From: Cristatella mucedo | Taxonomy: Eukaryota; Bryozoa; Phylactolaemata; Cristatellidae | DNA length: 55,500 nt | Assembly (NCBI GenBank): GCA_009760855.2 | Contig: WPIO01000076.1 | Coordinates: 798,001 to 853,500 of the forward strand | Direction: 5' to 3' | In this document: positions 1 through 13,600 of the stretch, piece after piece | Layout of the letters: every line of letters begins with the position of its first letter | Numbering within the stretch: the stretch's first letter is position 1 | Notes under the pieces: generated by a model | Told to the model about the DNA's origin: nothing | The model's database searches: none | Seen by the model: the letters and a program-made list of their open reading frames with translations, nothing else | Program-made: the position numbers and the translations under genes

Positions 1-307
1 AGAGTTTTCTATAGCAAACAAAGAGAATGTGAGAAGCATAACTGAGTCAGGAGGGCAGTCGATGAAGTGAGTGGCATGGAAGTAGCAGCTCAGGACGGCT
101 GGAAAAAAAGTGCCACAGATGGCAGCAGGAGATGATGTCGTTGCATAAGAGTTGTGAAAGTCAGTTCCACAGTCTAGGATCTCCACAGCAAAAGCCTTTA
201 AATAGAGGAATGGAACAATTAATTTATTGTCCATACAGGACCTGAGGGTACGAAGAGGCTGAAACTGGTGAAGCAGTCCAGCTAGGGGTATGAAGGAGCC
301 AAGCCGT
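1..307 (-). mobile_element. LINE-B fragment, 3' portion, left edge
   Basis: This stretch matches the segment starting near 9860 almost base for base apart from indels, for example the shared string GTAGCAGCTCAGGA. That larger copy runs into a reverse-transcriptase reading frame on the minus strand, so this is the 3' part of the same non-LTR element in antisense. It is cut by the window edge and carries no usable ORF. It lies in a SCFD1 intron. Similarity fades after about position 307. Confidence 0.6.
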
Positions 308-400
308 GGCAGGTTTTGCTGCAACTGAGTATGGAATCAACAAGTCAAGCATTAGGGCAATTTAAGCCAAGATAAAGCCAATTTTGCAAGCTGGGGTTCC

Positions 401-1704
401 AATCATCTGAAGACTCACAAAAGCAGATGAATTCAATATATGACAAAATGGAGAGAGAGGCTGTTGCTAATTTGGACTACAGACTGCTGAAAGGAGGTGA
501 ATCTCTAGGGACATCATCCGTGAGAAAGCCAAGGTCATTAATCAAGAGCTGTAAAAAGCAGCTCAGGGAAACAGTTCCCAAGAAGAGAAGAAGAAGGAGG
601 AGGAAGAAGAGGATGCCGCTTTGAGAATCCCAGAGCTTTCAAGAGGAGCAGTGCTAAGTCAAAGCTGCCTTCACATGGAGGTCCAGCAAGAAAACTTGGA
701 TGACCCACTCAATCTTCACGGAGTGGATCCTGAAAACCTTTTCACCAAGTGTCAAAAAATATCCACTGGAGAAAGTACTGCCACTGAAAGCTCTTCTGCC
801 GATAGAAAATGCACACAGAAGAACTCGGGGAGAATCTGGAGGAGGACTTCGTCTACGTCAAGGTCCAATAGCTGCCACCCAACACAAGTTCCATTCTTCA
901 GCTCATGAACCAGCTGATGATGGCCAACTCGAAGAAACTCTACACCAGAGCATTTTTCCGAACGGTCATTGAAGATTGCCAGTTTTCACCCCAAATTACC
1001 ATCTTCAAATTCTGGATGAAAAATTCGACATAGTCAAAACCAACAGGCGGAAGAATCCAGAAGGCCTGAGGAGAAGTCAGCTACAGGACCTTCAACTCGT
1101 CCTGCAAGAAGCTGATGAAGCCTGGACCAAGGGAGAACCGAAAGACGACAACAAACTGCTGGTGGAGGACATATTGTCTTCAGCAAAAGACCTGGATTAG
1201 GAGGAGGAGGAGGAGGAGGAGAAGCTGCTAGAAGAACATCGGGATGAGCTCACCGCCCTGCAAGCCCTCCTGGAGGGGGAACATGAGGATGCTAAGATGG
1301 GAGCTCCGTCTGGGGACGAGGAGGAGGAGAAAGCCAAGCAAACAATCTCTACAGCAGCCATCGAGGATCTTCTGAAGAAGTGGGAAGAAGTCCAGGCAAA
1401 AGCCAATACACAGAATCATAATCAAGCTCAGGTCAAGAGAACAGCTGATCTCTACAATGAGAATGCCATGCACCACTTCGGGGAATTTCCTAAAGAAGAG
1501 GGAGAAGCAGAGCACATGGAACACCTACATAATAATACTATTGTTAAACTTGTATAGCACCCTCAGAGGACTTAAATCTCTTTCTATGCACTTCACATAT
1601 GCTGCAAGGAAAGCACGACCTGCACTAGTAAAAAGACAGAAGGATAGCTGAGTGTCTCAGGTACACTTCCACTGGAAGAAATCATCTGAAGACTCTGACG
1701 ACTA
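401..1704 (+). pseudogene. unidentified retrocopy-like coding relic
   Basis: I do not recognise the parent protein. Conceptual translation with a few frame changes gives coding-like, charged, coiled-coil sequence: an acidic/lysine KEKE-type run near 570-615, an RTVIED stretch near 957-975, and the frame 1297-1557 with EDLLKKWEEVQAKA. A frame ending SSEDSDD plus stop at 1702-1704 may be its C-terminus, separated from the rest by an inserted LINE-A tail. In-frame stops (for example near 551, 970 and 1198) show it is dead. No intron-like gaps are evident, which fits a processed copy. A 16-bp direct repeat, AATCATCTGAAGACTC, occurs at 401-416 and 1680-1695. It could be a target-site duplication, but no poly(A) precedes the right copy. 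It lies antisense in a SCFD1 intron. Confidence 0.4.
1529..1640 (-). mobile_element. LINE-A 3' tail fragment
   Basis: An ATAATAATA run is followed by CACCCTCAGAGGACTTAAAT and TCTCTTTCTATGCACTT, the reverse complement of the LINE-A 3' hairpin and (ATT)n tail seen in better copies (for example 51090-51176). It interrupts the coding relic around it. Only the terminal hundred or so bases are present. Confidence 0.6.
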
Positions 1705-3035
1705 AAAAATTAGGTGAAGGAAAAGCTGTGAATATACTGTAAACAGTGATTCAAAAGTGTCACAAATCTTCCTAACCTTTCTCCAAATCTTCCTCTGAAC
1801 CCTCTCCTGGATCTCAGCATCTTAAGCAACGATAAGCGATTTTCCTTTCCTAATTTTTACTTTAGAATTGTTTGCCTAGCTCAGGAACGATACAATTTTC
1901 CCCATACTACCCGATGGGAAATCACCAGCTGGCTTACAAACAGCCGGGTTACAAACGACCCAGGCTATAAACGCTGTCTCGGAACCAATTACATTTGCAA
2001 CCCGGGACCACCACTCTACGATGGTGATTCATTAATGCATGATTGATGTAAGGATCTTTTACCTAATGTGTCGAGCGCTTTCCAATGCCATATCCTGGAG
2101 CAAGAAATACATTCTGACTCTCCGTTGTGGTGCAACTTTACTGCTAGCAAACACATGCTGATTATTTAGGCTGCTAGCTTCTAGCTGCTCGTGACACTGC
2201 TATTTACCTTGCAGCAGAATGCTCCCTAACCGTCCCATGTACTTCTGCTCATTCTGTACGACCTCTGTGAGGTGCGCATAAATACGGAATGGAAGCGACC
2301 GTCGGGCTAACGGCTTGCTCACTGAGTAGCAGCATGCACACCTACATTGTCTGTAACTATGCAAAGCCGCGAGGATTATGCGTGCTAGAGAAAGAGTTTA
2401 CTCACAGTGCACTCACAGGCTAGACGGTTTAAGGTGATCAATCGGACATCAGCAACGACCATCTCGTGCACTACAGATTAAGAAAGAGGAAAGGAAGTAG
2501 AAGAGTGGTTTCACTAGTAAGGTGCCTAGCAGTAGCAGGAATGTGCTAAAGAGCTGGCCCACCGATGGCCTCCATCAAACATCAAGCAGTGATGCAGTAG
2601 CCCGATCAGTTTCTTGCGGCTTCGGGACTGTCTAGGGTTCAGCATGCTACAACCATTGAGTCAATAACTTGATAGTGGACAAAAGCCGGATATCGCATCA
2701 AAAGACATTACCAGAAAAATAGCCACGGTCCACTGTTATGTCGAACATCAGAGTCAGGCCAGTGAAAACACACCATCTTTGGATAGCAACTAAGGCAACT
2801 TTGGTGGACACGACCAAGTCCAGACAGAAAACTACGACCGTCAAGCAGGCATGCTGAATGTAGCAAATGAGTCTGTTTCTCTGAGTGCAGATTCGAACCC
2901 TGCCAAAACCATCTGCTTGTAGGCAACAAAGTAGCACGCCTGCCTTATTAGCAGGCACGCAGGCAGTGCACAGCCATTCAGCTCACACTTTAAAGCAGTC
3001 AGTTAAAGCCAAGGCTTTCGGCACTGTGGCTTGAG
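1705..3035. other. SCFD1 intron, nothing recognised
   Basis: This is AT-moderate unique-looking sequence with no ORF supported by homology and no tandem array. ORFs near 2698-2958 show no family features. It may hold very old repeats I cannot resolve by eye. Confidence 0.4.
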
Positions 3036-3038
3036 ACC

Positions 3039-3110
3039 AGAGTCTCGGTAGCTCAATTGGTGGAACACTGGTAGAGAAAACCACAGGTCGCTGGAACGTT
3101 CTTGCCAAAG
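3039..3110 (+). mobile_element. tRNA-like SINE-C, degenerate
   Basis: GGTAGCTCAATTGGTGGAAC resembles a pol III A box region, and the following GAGAAAACCACAGGTCGCTG resembles the repeat at 41322-41375 (GCTCAATCGGTTGAGC, then GGAAAACGTGAGACGTGCTG). No clear B box remains here. It is a probable old tRNA-derived SINE. Confidence 0.3.
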
Positions 3111-3963
3111 GGCACAACTTATCTGCTCATATTGGCTTTGCAAGTCACAGCCTTCGGTCATTCTGCATTATAAATCACAAGCCTGTGGAGAGGGAGAGGC
3201 ATGAAACCAATGCACATGGAGCCTGAGACAATCTCCAGCCAGCTAGTAGTAAGGTTCATCCATCCATCAGGCAGGCACATCGAAAATGGTCAGTTGTTGC
3301 ATCAGGTTGACAAGCTAATTAGGTGAGCACTAAGTCGGCCTCATCTCAGACAGCTCAAAGTAAACACGAAGCAACAAGTACAAACCATAGCAGCTGCTTG
3401 GCAACACCTATTATCGGTAATGAATTAGAGTCAACACATCAAGGGCAGCTTAGAGGTAAGAGCCAGGTTTATCAAGATCACGGGCAGGAGGACTAATGAT
3501 TCCCCCTTCGAGTCTGAAGCCGACCAGCAAGAGTCCAATGGAAGCTCAAGCTGACCACCCCATAACCAGCCATCACAAGTGCAAGCCCCCCATGCCAGTC
3601 GCCCACACCCGTATCCATCGGCAGATCCCCCCCGGCCAGCGCCCCCCAATGAGAGGCCTTAGGTCTCAGGCTTGGGGTAAGGTGCTCGCAGTTCAGTTCA
3701 CGACCGAAGTCGGGGTTTGGAGTCCTGCAGTCCTGAAGTCGTGGTTTGGAGTCCTGCAGTCCTGCAATCCTCGATTGCCCACCGAATAGGTCTACTCAAT
3801 GAGGTAACCTTAACTAAATTCCACTTTTACAGCCGGCCTGGCCCGGTTCCACCTGCAGCATCACAGCTGGCAGGTCAGCCCTTCTCTCCACCCAGTGTCA
3901 GTGGCCAGCCGGCAGCCTCCTCCCAGTGGAAGCAGAACGTCATCGCAAGTCATTTTGGCTGTA

Positions 3964-4130
3964 GAAAAAATTCTAGCTGATTCAGCAGTCTCTCACAGAG
4001 GAGCCTTAAAGGATATCGCCACGCTTGCAGCGGCAATAAAGAATCGCCCACCGCAGGATTGGAAACCACGACATCGGGCACGAGATTGTGAAGAGCAACT
4101 ACCTTACCTAAAGTGCCACCATGGCTCATC
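3964..4130 (-). mobile_element. SINE-A (tRNA-derived), antisense copy
   Basis: Read on the minus strand it begins with an A-box-like GGTGGCACTTTAGGTAAGG, has a B-box relic (TGGTTTCCAATCC), then TGCGGTGGGCGATTCTTTAT, a shared body with AAGGCTCCTCT, and ends CAGCTAGAATTTTTT. The same order and wording occur at 19833-20006, 23256-23440 and 51826-51996. This copy is the most diverged of the four. Confidence 0.65.
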
Positions 4131-4557
4131 AAAGCTTGGATGCTGCAAAGGTTGGTGAGGAGGCAGGCACGAATCGATCAACCACGGGAGCATCATATTG
4201 GCAGGAGAACCGTCAGATCATATTGGCATTGAACTTTCTGACAGGCATAAGCAGCTGCTTAGCTCAAGGCATGCCCCAGCAGTCTTTTCATAGCCTATCA
4301 CAGACCTGGCCGCCCGGAAGCACTAGAGGCTAATTTAGAGACTAACGGATGCCTGCGCATGACCCTCAGTCGACTCGACCTGCTCAAGCCATTCGCATAA
4401 TTCCAATCGCCCATAAGGCTGTAACAAAGCCAACGACTTCGGCCACATTATGAGACACTCGTGGCTTGTGCAAAACTAGGCTCGCATGACACACCGCTGG
4501 TACGAAAAGTAGGCGAGGCATCAGCACTTAGCACGTGCACGGCGTACTTAAGGGCAC

Positions 4558-4695
4558 CAGGCTGAAGGACATCGCCGCCGACACTGAAGAGGCTGTTGCG
4601 AGCGTCTCTGAGGTTGTCACGTATTTTTTTGTCCAGCTTTTCAGCAACCATCTCAGCTGCATTTCCACGCGGCGAACGAATAATTGGAACAGCAC
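4558..4695 (-). CDS. SCFD1: SCFD1 coding exon 7
   Basis: The acceptor is GGACAG. It encodes [20 protein letters not shown], then [20 protein letters not shown] and DVLQPG. The family block is almost unchanged. The donor GTGCCC at 4557 is chosen because it keeps phase 1 and ends where homology fades. Alternative GT sites a few codons downstream are possible. The next exon is not in the window. Confidence 0.9.
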
Positions 4696-7600
4696 CTGTC
4701 CAAACAAGCGCACGGTGCACATATCTGATTTGGAGTCACACATCTAATGCAAAACAATGCAGCATCTCTGAGGCGTTACACTATACTTCCAAGGAAAGAC
4801 GTCAATACGTCACTATGAAGTGATGAGAAAAAACTGAGGAGATGAAATCAATGTATTGCTAAAATCAGATGCTTCGGGCTTGCCAATAGGAAAAGGCCCA
4901 ACAAAGAGTAAGCCAAAGACAAAAAACTTGTAAGGCAAACACAAGTCCAAGTTAAACTGAGTGATATTTCTAATCATACTAATATTTCACCTGCACCACA
5001 CCTAAAGAGATCTAAATCTCTTTCTAAGCACTTTCAAAGGCTGGAAAGGAAGCTAATAAACTGATTAGCGACAATGACATCGGCAACTTCAGCCAGCAAA
5101 GCATACTCACTTAAGGACGATTGTCATGGAAGAGGCAAATGCTGTGACGAACAGGTGAGCAGCTCTAACATTGCTTTATATGTCGTTAATTCAGGAATGC
5201 AGTGGTGTCAGCCGATAGGAAGTTTCGGGCTCTAGGTGCATGGGAACTGAGGGCATGGTCTGCGAAGAATATAAGATTGCTTAGAGGCTGAGTTAAAAGG
5301 TCGGAGTAAGGTGAGTGGGTAGTACATGAAGAGGGTACACGAGTATGCGAGGGAGCACAAGAGCAAAGGGATCTAAGAATGTGTGACAGGACGTTGAGGC
5401 CGAAGCGGTGCTTGATGAGGAGCTGGTGCAGGTTTGAAAAAAGAGGTAAACACGCTGTCGTTGTGACTTGCACGACAGTAAAGCCTAGCTGCCGAGTTTT
5501 TTGCCACCTGTCGTTTGTTCTAATTGCGCCACGCAGTAAAACTGCAAGAAGGGAGTATATAACGAGGAAACACAGATGTGACAACAGAAAGGTGATGCAA
5601 CGCGATATTTTGGTCTCCAGGTCGGCGGCATGCTTAATAACAAGGATGCCAATGCCTTTCCACGAAATAAATAAATAAAAGGCCATAAGCTAAAAAAGCA
5701 CTTACATTAATTAATTATGCTATGCTATGTTATTGTGTTTCATTTAGTTGACCAGTCAATGTGCGCCTTAAATTACCTTGGAAGCTAATGGTAGGGTAAT
5801 ATCAATTTGCATTCCTCGAATGTGTCTGATGCATCGCTGCCTGAGAGCAGGCGTAAATACATTGACAAACATGCAATAGCCCGAAAGCCATCTCTGATGG
5901 CTGCTTGAGCTGCCTAGACACACTACACCCAGTACCGTGATAAGCAGTACTTACCAAGAGTGACAAAAAACGAGAAGAGACCATCAACTATTGTGTTCAT
6001 TATGTTGTCCATGTCAGTGTCTTTCACATCACCTCTGTTAATCTCTGCAAATCAGCAGCAGTGTTTTTAAGCAGGCATCAACCTAAATATGCTTTCAGTG
6101 ACTCGGACAAACGAAGGTGCACGAGCATGCACGCCGACTAATTGTGTTCACGTGGCGCCGAAAATCTCAATAAGCTCTTTAATTGCTACCGAATGATTAG
6201 CCAAGATAGAAGTCTGTCGACTCTGTGCAGCTGGTCACAGCTAACCTGCCATACGACTCAACAACAAAACTCAGCAGCTAGGCTTTCCTGTCGTGAAGGT
6301 TGAAACTGTCACATTAGACCACTTCTCACTAATCTGTACTGGGTGCCCATCAAGCAGTGCACCGCTTTCACGATTCTGTCACTCACATTTAGGTTTCTCC
6401 ATTCTCTCGTTCCGGTTTACCAATCTGAATTACTTCGTAATCAGACTTCCGGGGTCATCTCACTTGGGTCGTTTGGTTGTGCGTCTAACGAACTTCGACA
6501 AATCCCTTTGAGACTATGCTTCCAGTTATATGCTCCCAAAGCCTAGAATTCACTTCCGATTGTTGTCACGCCTCTCTTTGGCTCCAGCCTAACTATCAGA
6601 TCTTCCGCACTAGGCACATCGTTCCTCCTGCTTTTCGGAATCTAACTGTTTACCTATACCTAGTACAAACCTCAAATGCTTTGGAGACCGTGCCTTTAGT
6701 TCGTATGCTCCCAAAGCCTAGAACTCGCTCCCGACTTCCCTCACAACATCTCCTGACTTGTCCACATTTACAAAGAACCAAAAGTGCATCTATTTAAGAC
6801 AGCATTTAATGGATCCCTTTGACTCGTCTTGTATGTGCTTATGCATGCTGACACTGTTGTATGCTGCCACTAACCACACTTGCATGCTAACCCTGTGCAT
6901 GTCACCTCTAACCATGTTATTCTTGTTGTTTATGGAGCATGCTAACACCAACCAATCGATCGGCTTCCTTTGCAGCAATTGTAAAGCGCCTAGAAAGAGA
7001 TTGAATTCTCTGAGGACGCTTCAATGTCTGTTGGCAACCGAATGTGCACCGAAAGCCAACTAGGCTGTGAGTGCGCTATACACAACTCTCATGCGTAACA
7101 CCCACATAGTCTTTATGGCTTTGTGGAGTTATAGACGGAGATGCATTACATTACATTATAAAAATTTACTATTATTATTATTTTCTGATCGAAGACATTC
7201 AAAACTAAAAACCTACTTGTTCCATGCAACACGTTCTCTGAGTTAATTGTTCTTTGCGTACCTGCGTGTTATGAAATTGTGCATACTATGACTTACCAAT
7301 AGACCTCTGCTTACTTTTCAGTGCTTGGAGAAATTGATTAGGCTGTACATGTTATATTACAACAAATATTATTGCTGAACAGCAAAGAAGAGCAGTATCC
7401 TTTAACTACCAAGCTTTTGTGACAAAGCCAAGGTGACTGAAAGTCATGGTAAGTGCAGCAAGAATTATCTTGGAAGTGGCAACAGCAATACATTCATTGA
7501 CATCGGGTCTTAGCCCAGCAGCAATGAGCTCGTACTTCACAACCCAGGTCAGGTTTGAAGTCTTACAGCATATTCTGAAGCAATGTAAATGAGGCCTTGA

Positions 7601-10600
7601 TGATTCAGCCGATATTCACTTTTTTTGCTAAATAACAAATAATCGAACACTAGGAGCAATAGTACATACCATAAAACGACACTTGTTCCTTGTCTTTAGG
7701 ACGAAGTACAAACATGTCGTTTTCCAAGCTAATAAAATTTACATACTGGTCGTACACCTAAGGAAAAGATCAAAAATTCAAAAACAAGAGCTACAATGAT
7801 ACTTAGAACATAGTCAAGAAAATACGAATAAAAGAAAAGGAGTAGATACACAACAAACAATAGATGAATACAAGTCTAATGCGATATATGGTGCCATAGG
7901 GCCTGACTGACTGCTGTGGTACTAGCATATACGGAGCACGATGGACTTGCAAGTAGACATCAGCTAGTACAAGTTTTAAATCAAGTCCAGAAACTCCGTG
8001 TCACATGATAGCCACGGACCACGAGCCGCCCACTTGCACATGATATGTAGATATCATTTTGATTGTCAAAGGAAGCAATTGCACGAATATGTAGGCCCAA
8101 CCTTAACAACTTGTGTCACTGCATCAGCTTGGATGGCAGCTTGAGCAAGATCTTCCAATTTGTGTCGTGACACTGCCGATATGAAGTTAAAATAATAAGA
8201 CTCGTAGAGCTGATCACTCATGTCCTGTAAAAAAAGTTACAATAGATAAGCTCTAAGTGATCAGGCCGATATGACACACTGAGAATTGGCTTTGCCACTA
8301 AAGCTGATCTAGTTCTAGAGGCTACAGCACGGGACCAGTGTAAGGTCAGTTAGCTCAGCACACCTTATTCTAGAGGATGTACCATCATAATGTTCACATT
8401 ACAACTGTCACCGTCTCGCTGCAGACCACAGAAGAGGGCAGATCTAAAAAGCTAACCACGAAAAAGCAAAGGCATGTTTTGTGGCTTGAAAGCAGTACAT
8501 GCGCTACTAGCACAATATTCGAGGATACCCGAGGAGAAGGGAAGAGATTTGGCAACTAACAAGGCAACCCCTTGTTCGTGAAGCATATTTCTCTAGACAA
8601 AACACGTACAAAAGGGGTATATATCAATTTCTGTCACACCTTGGCTTTACTTCGCTTTAATTCTTTCAGTGTGGACAATGAAGATTGACCCTCTGCCATA
8701 CGCCATAACAGAAATGCAATGCAGCACAATAGCAACCAGGGCTGTGAACCACGGTTGTTAGAAACGCCAATAGATGGCAGCCCAAGCACCGAAGCCAATG
8801 ACCTTAATGGTGACGTCATCAAGACAAACCATGTGCATTTTTTGTTTACCTGCACCAATCAAACGCTTGATGCAGTGACTACAGAATGAAACGTGTAAAG
8901 AACAGAGCAGGCTCAGCCTTTCCGTGCCCAAATATTCGGCTTAGATGCATTTGTATGCTTCTGATCCCAGCCGGTTCGGCCAGTATTGGTAGCTGAAGTT
9001 AAAGGCTACAGCAGATGCAACAATAGAACATGGGAGAGGGGCAGTGGTGGCTACAGGCCACAACAGCAGGGCAAGTGCAGCTCTAGGAAGTTGCTCAGAT
9101 TTTAACTGAAGACTGTCAAAGAAGCCTCTCAGCAGCCATTTGATTCGAATTATGGGCTGTCATAGAAGAGACAAGAAGTACCTACCAGGAACTGAAAACT
9201 TGAGATCCAGGGCTGGGATGGGGCTGCAGAGACAATATGGCTCATTGCCGATCAAAACTCACATCAGGTTGATGTAAGGTACATGACACTTCATCAATAT
9301 TGAATGGTCCGGTAATGAGGTCAGCTCCACAAAAGTCTTGGTTCCACCTGGAATGGTGGTGCCCACATGGTGTCGTCAGATGGCTTTTGACTTAGCAGAC
9401 AGCAAAATACATAATGATTTCCTGAGAACTATATACTAAATGCAAGTTTTACGTCTTGCGAAAATAAAATATGATTTACAGAACAAATAATTTGGTCCTT
9501 CAAGGTTTTAAATAACCTCTCTTCTACTCCGAAGTATTGAGCCCGGCAAACTTTTACGAGTCTCTGAGGCACAGGAATATTACTCCAGTTGTACTTCAGC
9601 CGGCTAAACAACAACTCCGGAGTCGTAGTTGGCATAGAATCGGACTTCAGAAAGCCGTCCAACCTATCCCTCAAATGCTCTATGGGATTTAGGTCAGGCG
9701 AATGACTCGGCCAACTAATGACTGACAGTTGCTTCTGCAATTTTTTTTTATTAGAAGCTTTTGCTGTGTGCTTTGGGTCATTGTCCTAATGTAATTTAAT
9801 GTATCTTTGTCCATTACTCCACAAAGTCACAAAGACTATATGGGTGTTACGCAGGAGAGTTTTGTATAGCGCACTCACAGCCTAAGCAGCATTTGGGAAG
9901 CATTCGGTAGCCAACAGACTTCGTCTTACGTAACAAAGAGAAAGTGGGAAGCATAGCAGAGTCAGGACGGCAGTTGAGGTAGTGAGTAGCATGGAAGTAG
10001 CAGCTCAGGATGGCTGGAAAGGATGTATCATAGTCGGCAGCAGGAGAGTAGTTGTCGTTGCGTAAGAATTGTGGAAGCTAGTTCCAGTCTAGGACCTGCA
10101 GAGCTAAAGCATCTGTCGCCAACGGTCTTTAAGCGGAGGAACGGAACAGCTAATTTATTGTCCACACAGGACCTGAGGGTGTGAAGAGGCTGAAACTAGT
10201 GCAGCAGTTCAGCTAGGTACGAAGGAGCCAAGCCTTGTGGGTCAGTGTAAGAACTTTACTCTGTATCTGTTGCTTAACCGGCAGCCACCCTAGCTCTTTT
10301 AGCAAAGGAAACACGTGGTCAAACCTCTGGGACTTGAAAAACTAGCCTTGCAGCCATATTCATATCCATTTGCAGTGGCCTAGTTGCTTCTTTTGGTAGC
10401 CCAGCCAAAAGGGAATTACAAAAATCAAGCCGAGACAGAACTAAGGAGCTATTTAAATTTTTGTAAGCCACTGTGGAAGACAGCTCCTAATCTTGGATAG
10501 GGATCAGACGTGATGGCTAGCTGTAGAAGCAGTCTTCTGGATGAAGCTTTTAAAATTTAGGCAGCTGTCGAAAACGACACCTAAATTTCAAGCACGTGGT

Positions 10601-13600
10601 GTCGATCGCACAACAGCATCACCTATTAGAAGAGCAAAGCCTTTGAATCTAGCCATACGCTCAGGGAGTCCTATGAGCAGTAGTTCGGTTTTATCGTCGG
10701 CTAGTTTCAAGAAATTTTCCGACATCCAGGATGGAATGTCGACAAGGCAGGCATTCAGTTTATCAGATGCTGCAGTCCTGCTGCCAAATGTAGCCGTTCC
10801 TCAAAAGAGCTCAAGCACTTGGCAACCCAGCATGTGAGCGTGAGTGTGCACGTATTGCTAATCAGCAAACGTCTTGGAGCACTCGGAGCGAAACCAAACT
10901 CAACAACGTTTAATCATCAACTCCGTTTAGCAGACGTTAATGCTAACCGGAGCTCCATGGCGTCTGTGGACCAGGAACGCTAGGCTCCGATTGGTTAGCG
11001 TTAATGCTGACGCCTAGCAGTGGGGACGCTGCGCTCTGATTGGCCAGTCAAGGTCGGGAGGGCCCTCCAGCTTAGTATGGGCAGACAACAACATTTAGGA
11101 GCAGTAATGTCGTAGGCTGGGGTATGCATTATCACATCACGATCTCAACATTTTCCATCAGTCACTTATGGCTATTCTTTGTTTGCTGTTAGCGAAAAGC
11201 ATGAATTTTGACTCATCGACATACAACTCGACCCCGGGCGGCTGCCATTCCATGGGCATGGTCCAGGAGCCCATCTGAGCCGATCGCTTCTAGGTCGCTC
11301 GGTGAGCGAAGGCTTGCGCTTGGCGACCCTTTGCTATGCCATGCCTGGAAAACCTCTGGGATACTGTCTCTATGCTGATGACCGTACAGGTAGCGGTCAC
11401 CAGCGACTGACATAGCTCCTGGAGAGCTGCCAACCGTCGCCAAAGAGGCCAGCATCTTCAGGTGAAAGTCGCCCGCCGGGTCGTCTTCCTTGGCAACCTG
11501 AGCGCGGTGTAGTAGTCTAGCGACTGCACAACTTGTCAGTCTTCAGAAGCGCCATGCTTAAATACCGAAAAATCCATAGCAACAACATTATTTTTTGCAC
11601 TTAATGCACAAACTACGAGCGATGGCTATTCAGCTTTTGGCTGCAGCGGTCACGAAGTGGACCCGGTACATGTGCTTGGATCTCCGGTTCCGTTTGACCT
11701 ATTCGTGCATTTTTAGTGATGGAACAAGAGTTTTGAGAATGCAGTGGGAACCTCGATAAGTCGTATGAGAGCAACTAAGATGTGTCTGCAAATATCAACA
11801 TTAATTAATGTTAATTCAAGGCTGTACGAAGGTTTAGATGATTTGATGAGTGTAATCAGGATCCGTGATGTGCTAGGCAAACACATAAGCCAAAGGTTTG
11901 GCCAAGGGGTTAAGGTGCTTGCCTTTAACGATAAAGGTCAAGGTGAATGTATTTGATGACCGAGGTCGTTGGGTCGAGCCCAGCGGCACATGTCAAGGGC
12001 CTGGATAGAGATGAAGTTCTCTTAGCATGCTATACACACGAATTAGATTAATAACTAAGGAGCTTGGAGAAGGAAATATTACTTGCAATGTGGAAGTGAT
12101 GGTAAGGTCAACAAGGTGGATAATTTTTATGATATGGCAATCGTCGGCAAAAAGTCAAGAAAACAGGCAAGTGGAATTAGCTCAGATTCATCGTGTAGCC
12201 TCTCCGCACATACACAGATGATCGGTAGAGTTTCAGAATCACTAGTAAAGTCAGCTTACAGAATTTCAGTTTACGAACATGTCGATGCCATAGTCTAAGC
12301 GTTGGGCATGGTTTAATGGCTGCACTGCCTTGCCAGGTGGGTACATGTTGACGGTTCTCTCATTCGCAAGCAAGCACTTAGGTTTGCCAATATGATAAAA
12401 GCAGATGCACGTGAGCGTTTGGCCAACCATGAGTGCTGACTCGTGGACCAGACCTGCACGTAAGTAGTACCTATACATAGCGAGCCCCACGTGGCCACTG
12501 CTGCCTTGGGTGGAGCTGCACCACTTGCTGAAGGTCCTCCTCCACGAGCAAGCACGACAATTTCGGTACAAAAGCCACTTACCTTGGCCATTCGCTTAAT
12601 GTTTTCATCGGTGGGCATCACGAAGTAAATTGCTGGCACATCAACGATGGCTTCACGGTCAGAATGTAGAAGCCTAGAACAAACCAGCCAGAGTGGGGGA
12701 GGGGTTAGCACAACCACCCAGCCACTGGCGCTGCTCCAGGGGCAAGTGAACAAAATGAAAGCCAGTAAGACACAATCCAAACCAGTAACCCGGATCCTAG
12801 TTTAGATCGGCTAACAATGCCAACACGGGCAAAGTAAGACTACAACAGTCATGAAAAAGTCAATACCACGTGTGCGGCAGACCACTGCAGCAAGCAGCAG
12901 CAGACAAGCTGGCCTAATCCAATACTGAAATACTAACAAGGAAGCATCTTATTTCTACCTCTATTTAATTAATTAATGCCTTGGCACTTTAGATTATGAT
13001 GTCACGCCCCTCGGAGAAACCCCATACTTCTACGAACTTTGTGCAAAGACAGGGTTAAACAGGCAGCTTCATGTATAAAATGAGCTATCAAAGTCAACTT
13101 TGGATGCTGAAACCAAAGTGATAAGGTATTAGTGACCTCTACAAGTACAAAAAGAATACAAAATTTACCCTAAAACCTACATCAAACTAGAGGTTTACAC
13201 ACCTGCAACAAATGAGTGAACGCTCTTCCGGAGGAATGGCGGCAAGATGAAGTCTGTTGGCTACCGAATGTGTACAGAAAGCCGCTTAGGCTGTGAGTGC
13301 ACTATACAAAACTCTCCTGCGTAACACCCACATAGTCTTTATGGCTTTTTGGAGTTACGGATGGAGATACATTATATTACAAGATTTCTTTGCATGCACT
13401 ACCGTGTGGGAGATCACAAGCTCACCGACCGAACTCGGTGTTGTATGAGGTTTGAACCAGGGTAATTATCCCTCGGAGTCACCATCACTCATCAGTAATC
13501 AGTCTATCCAAAGTCAGCAACAGGAGTTGTGGTCTGTCTAGATCTTTTGCAGATCCGAATTGGCAGCAAGCTTCAAGCAATCCCGACCAGCCGCAGCTCC

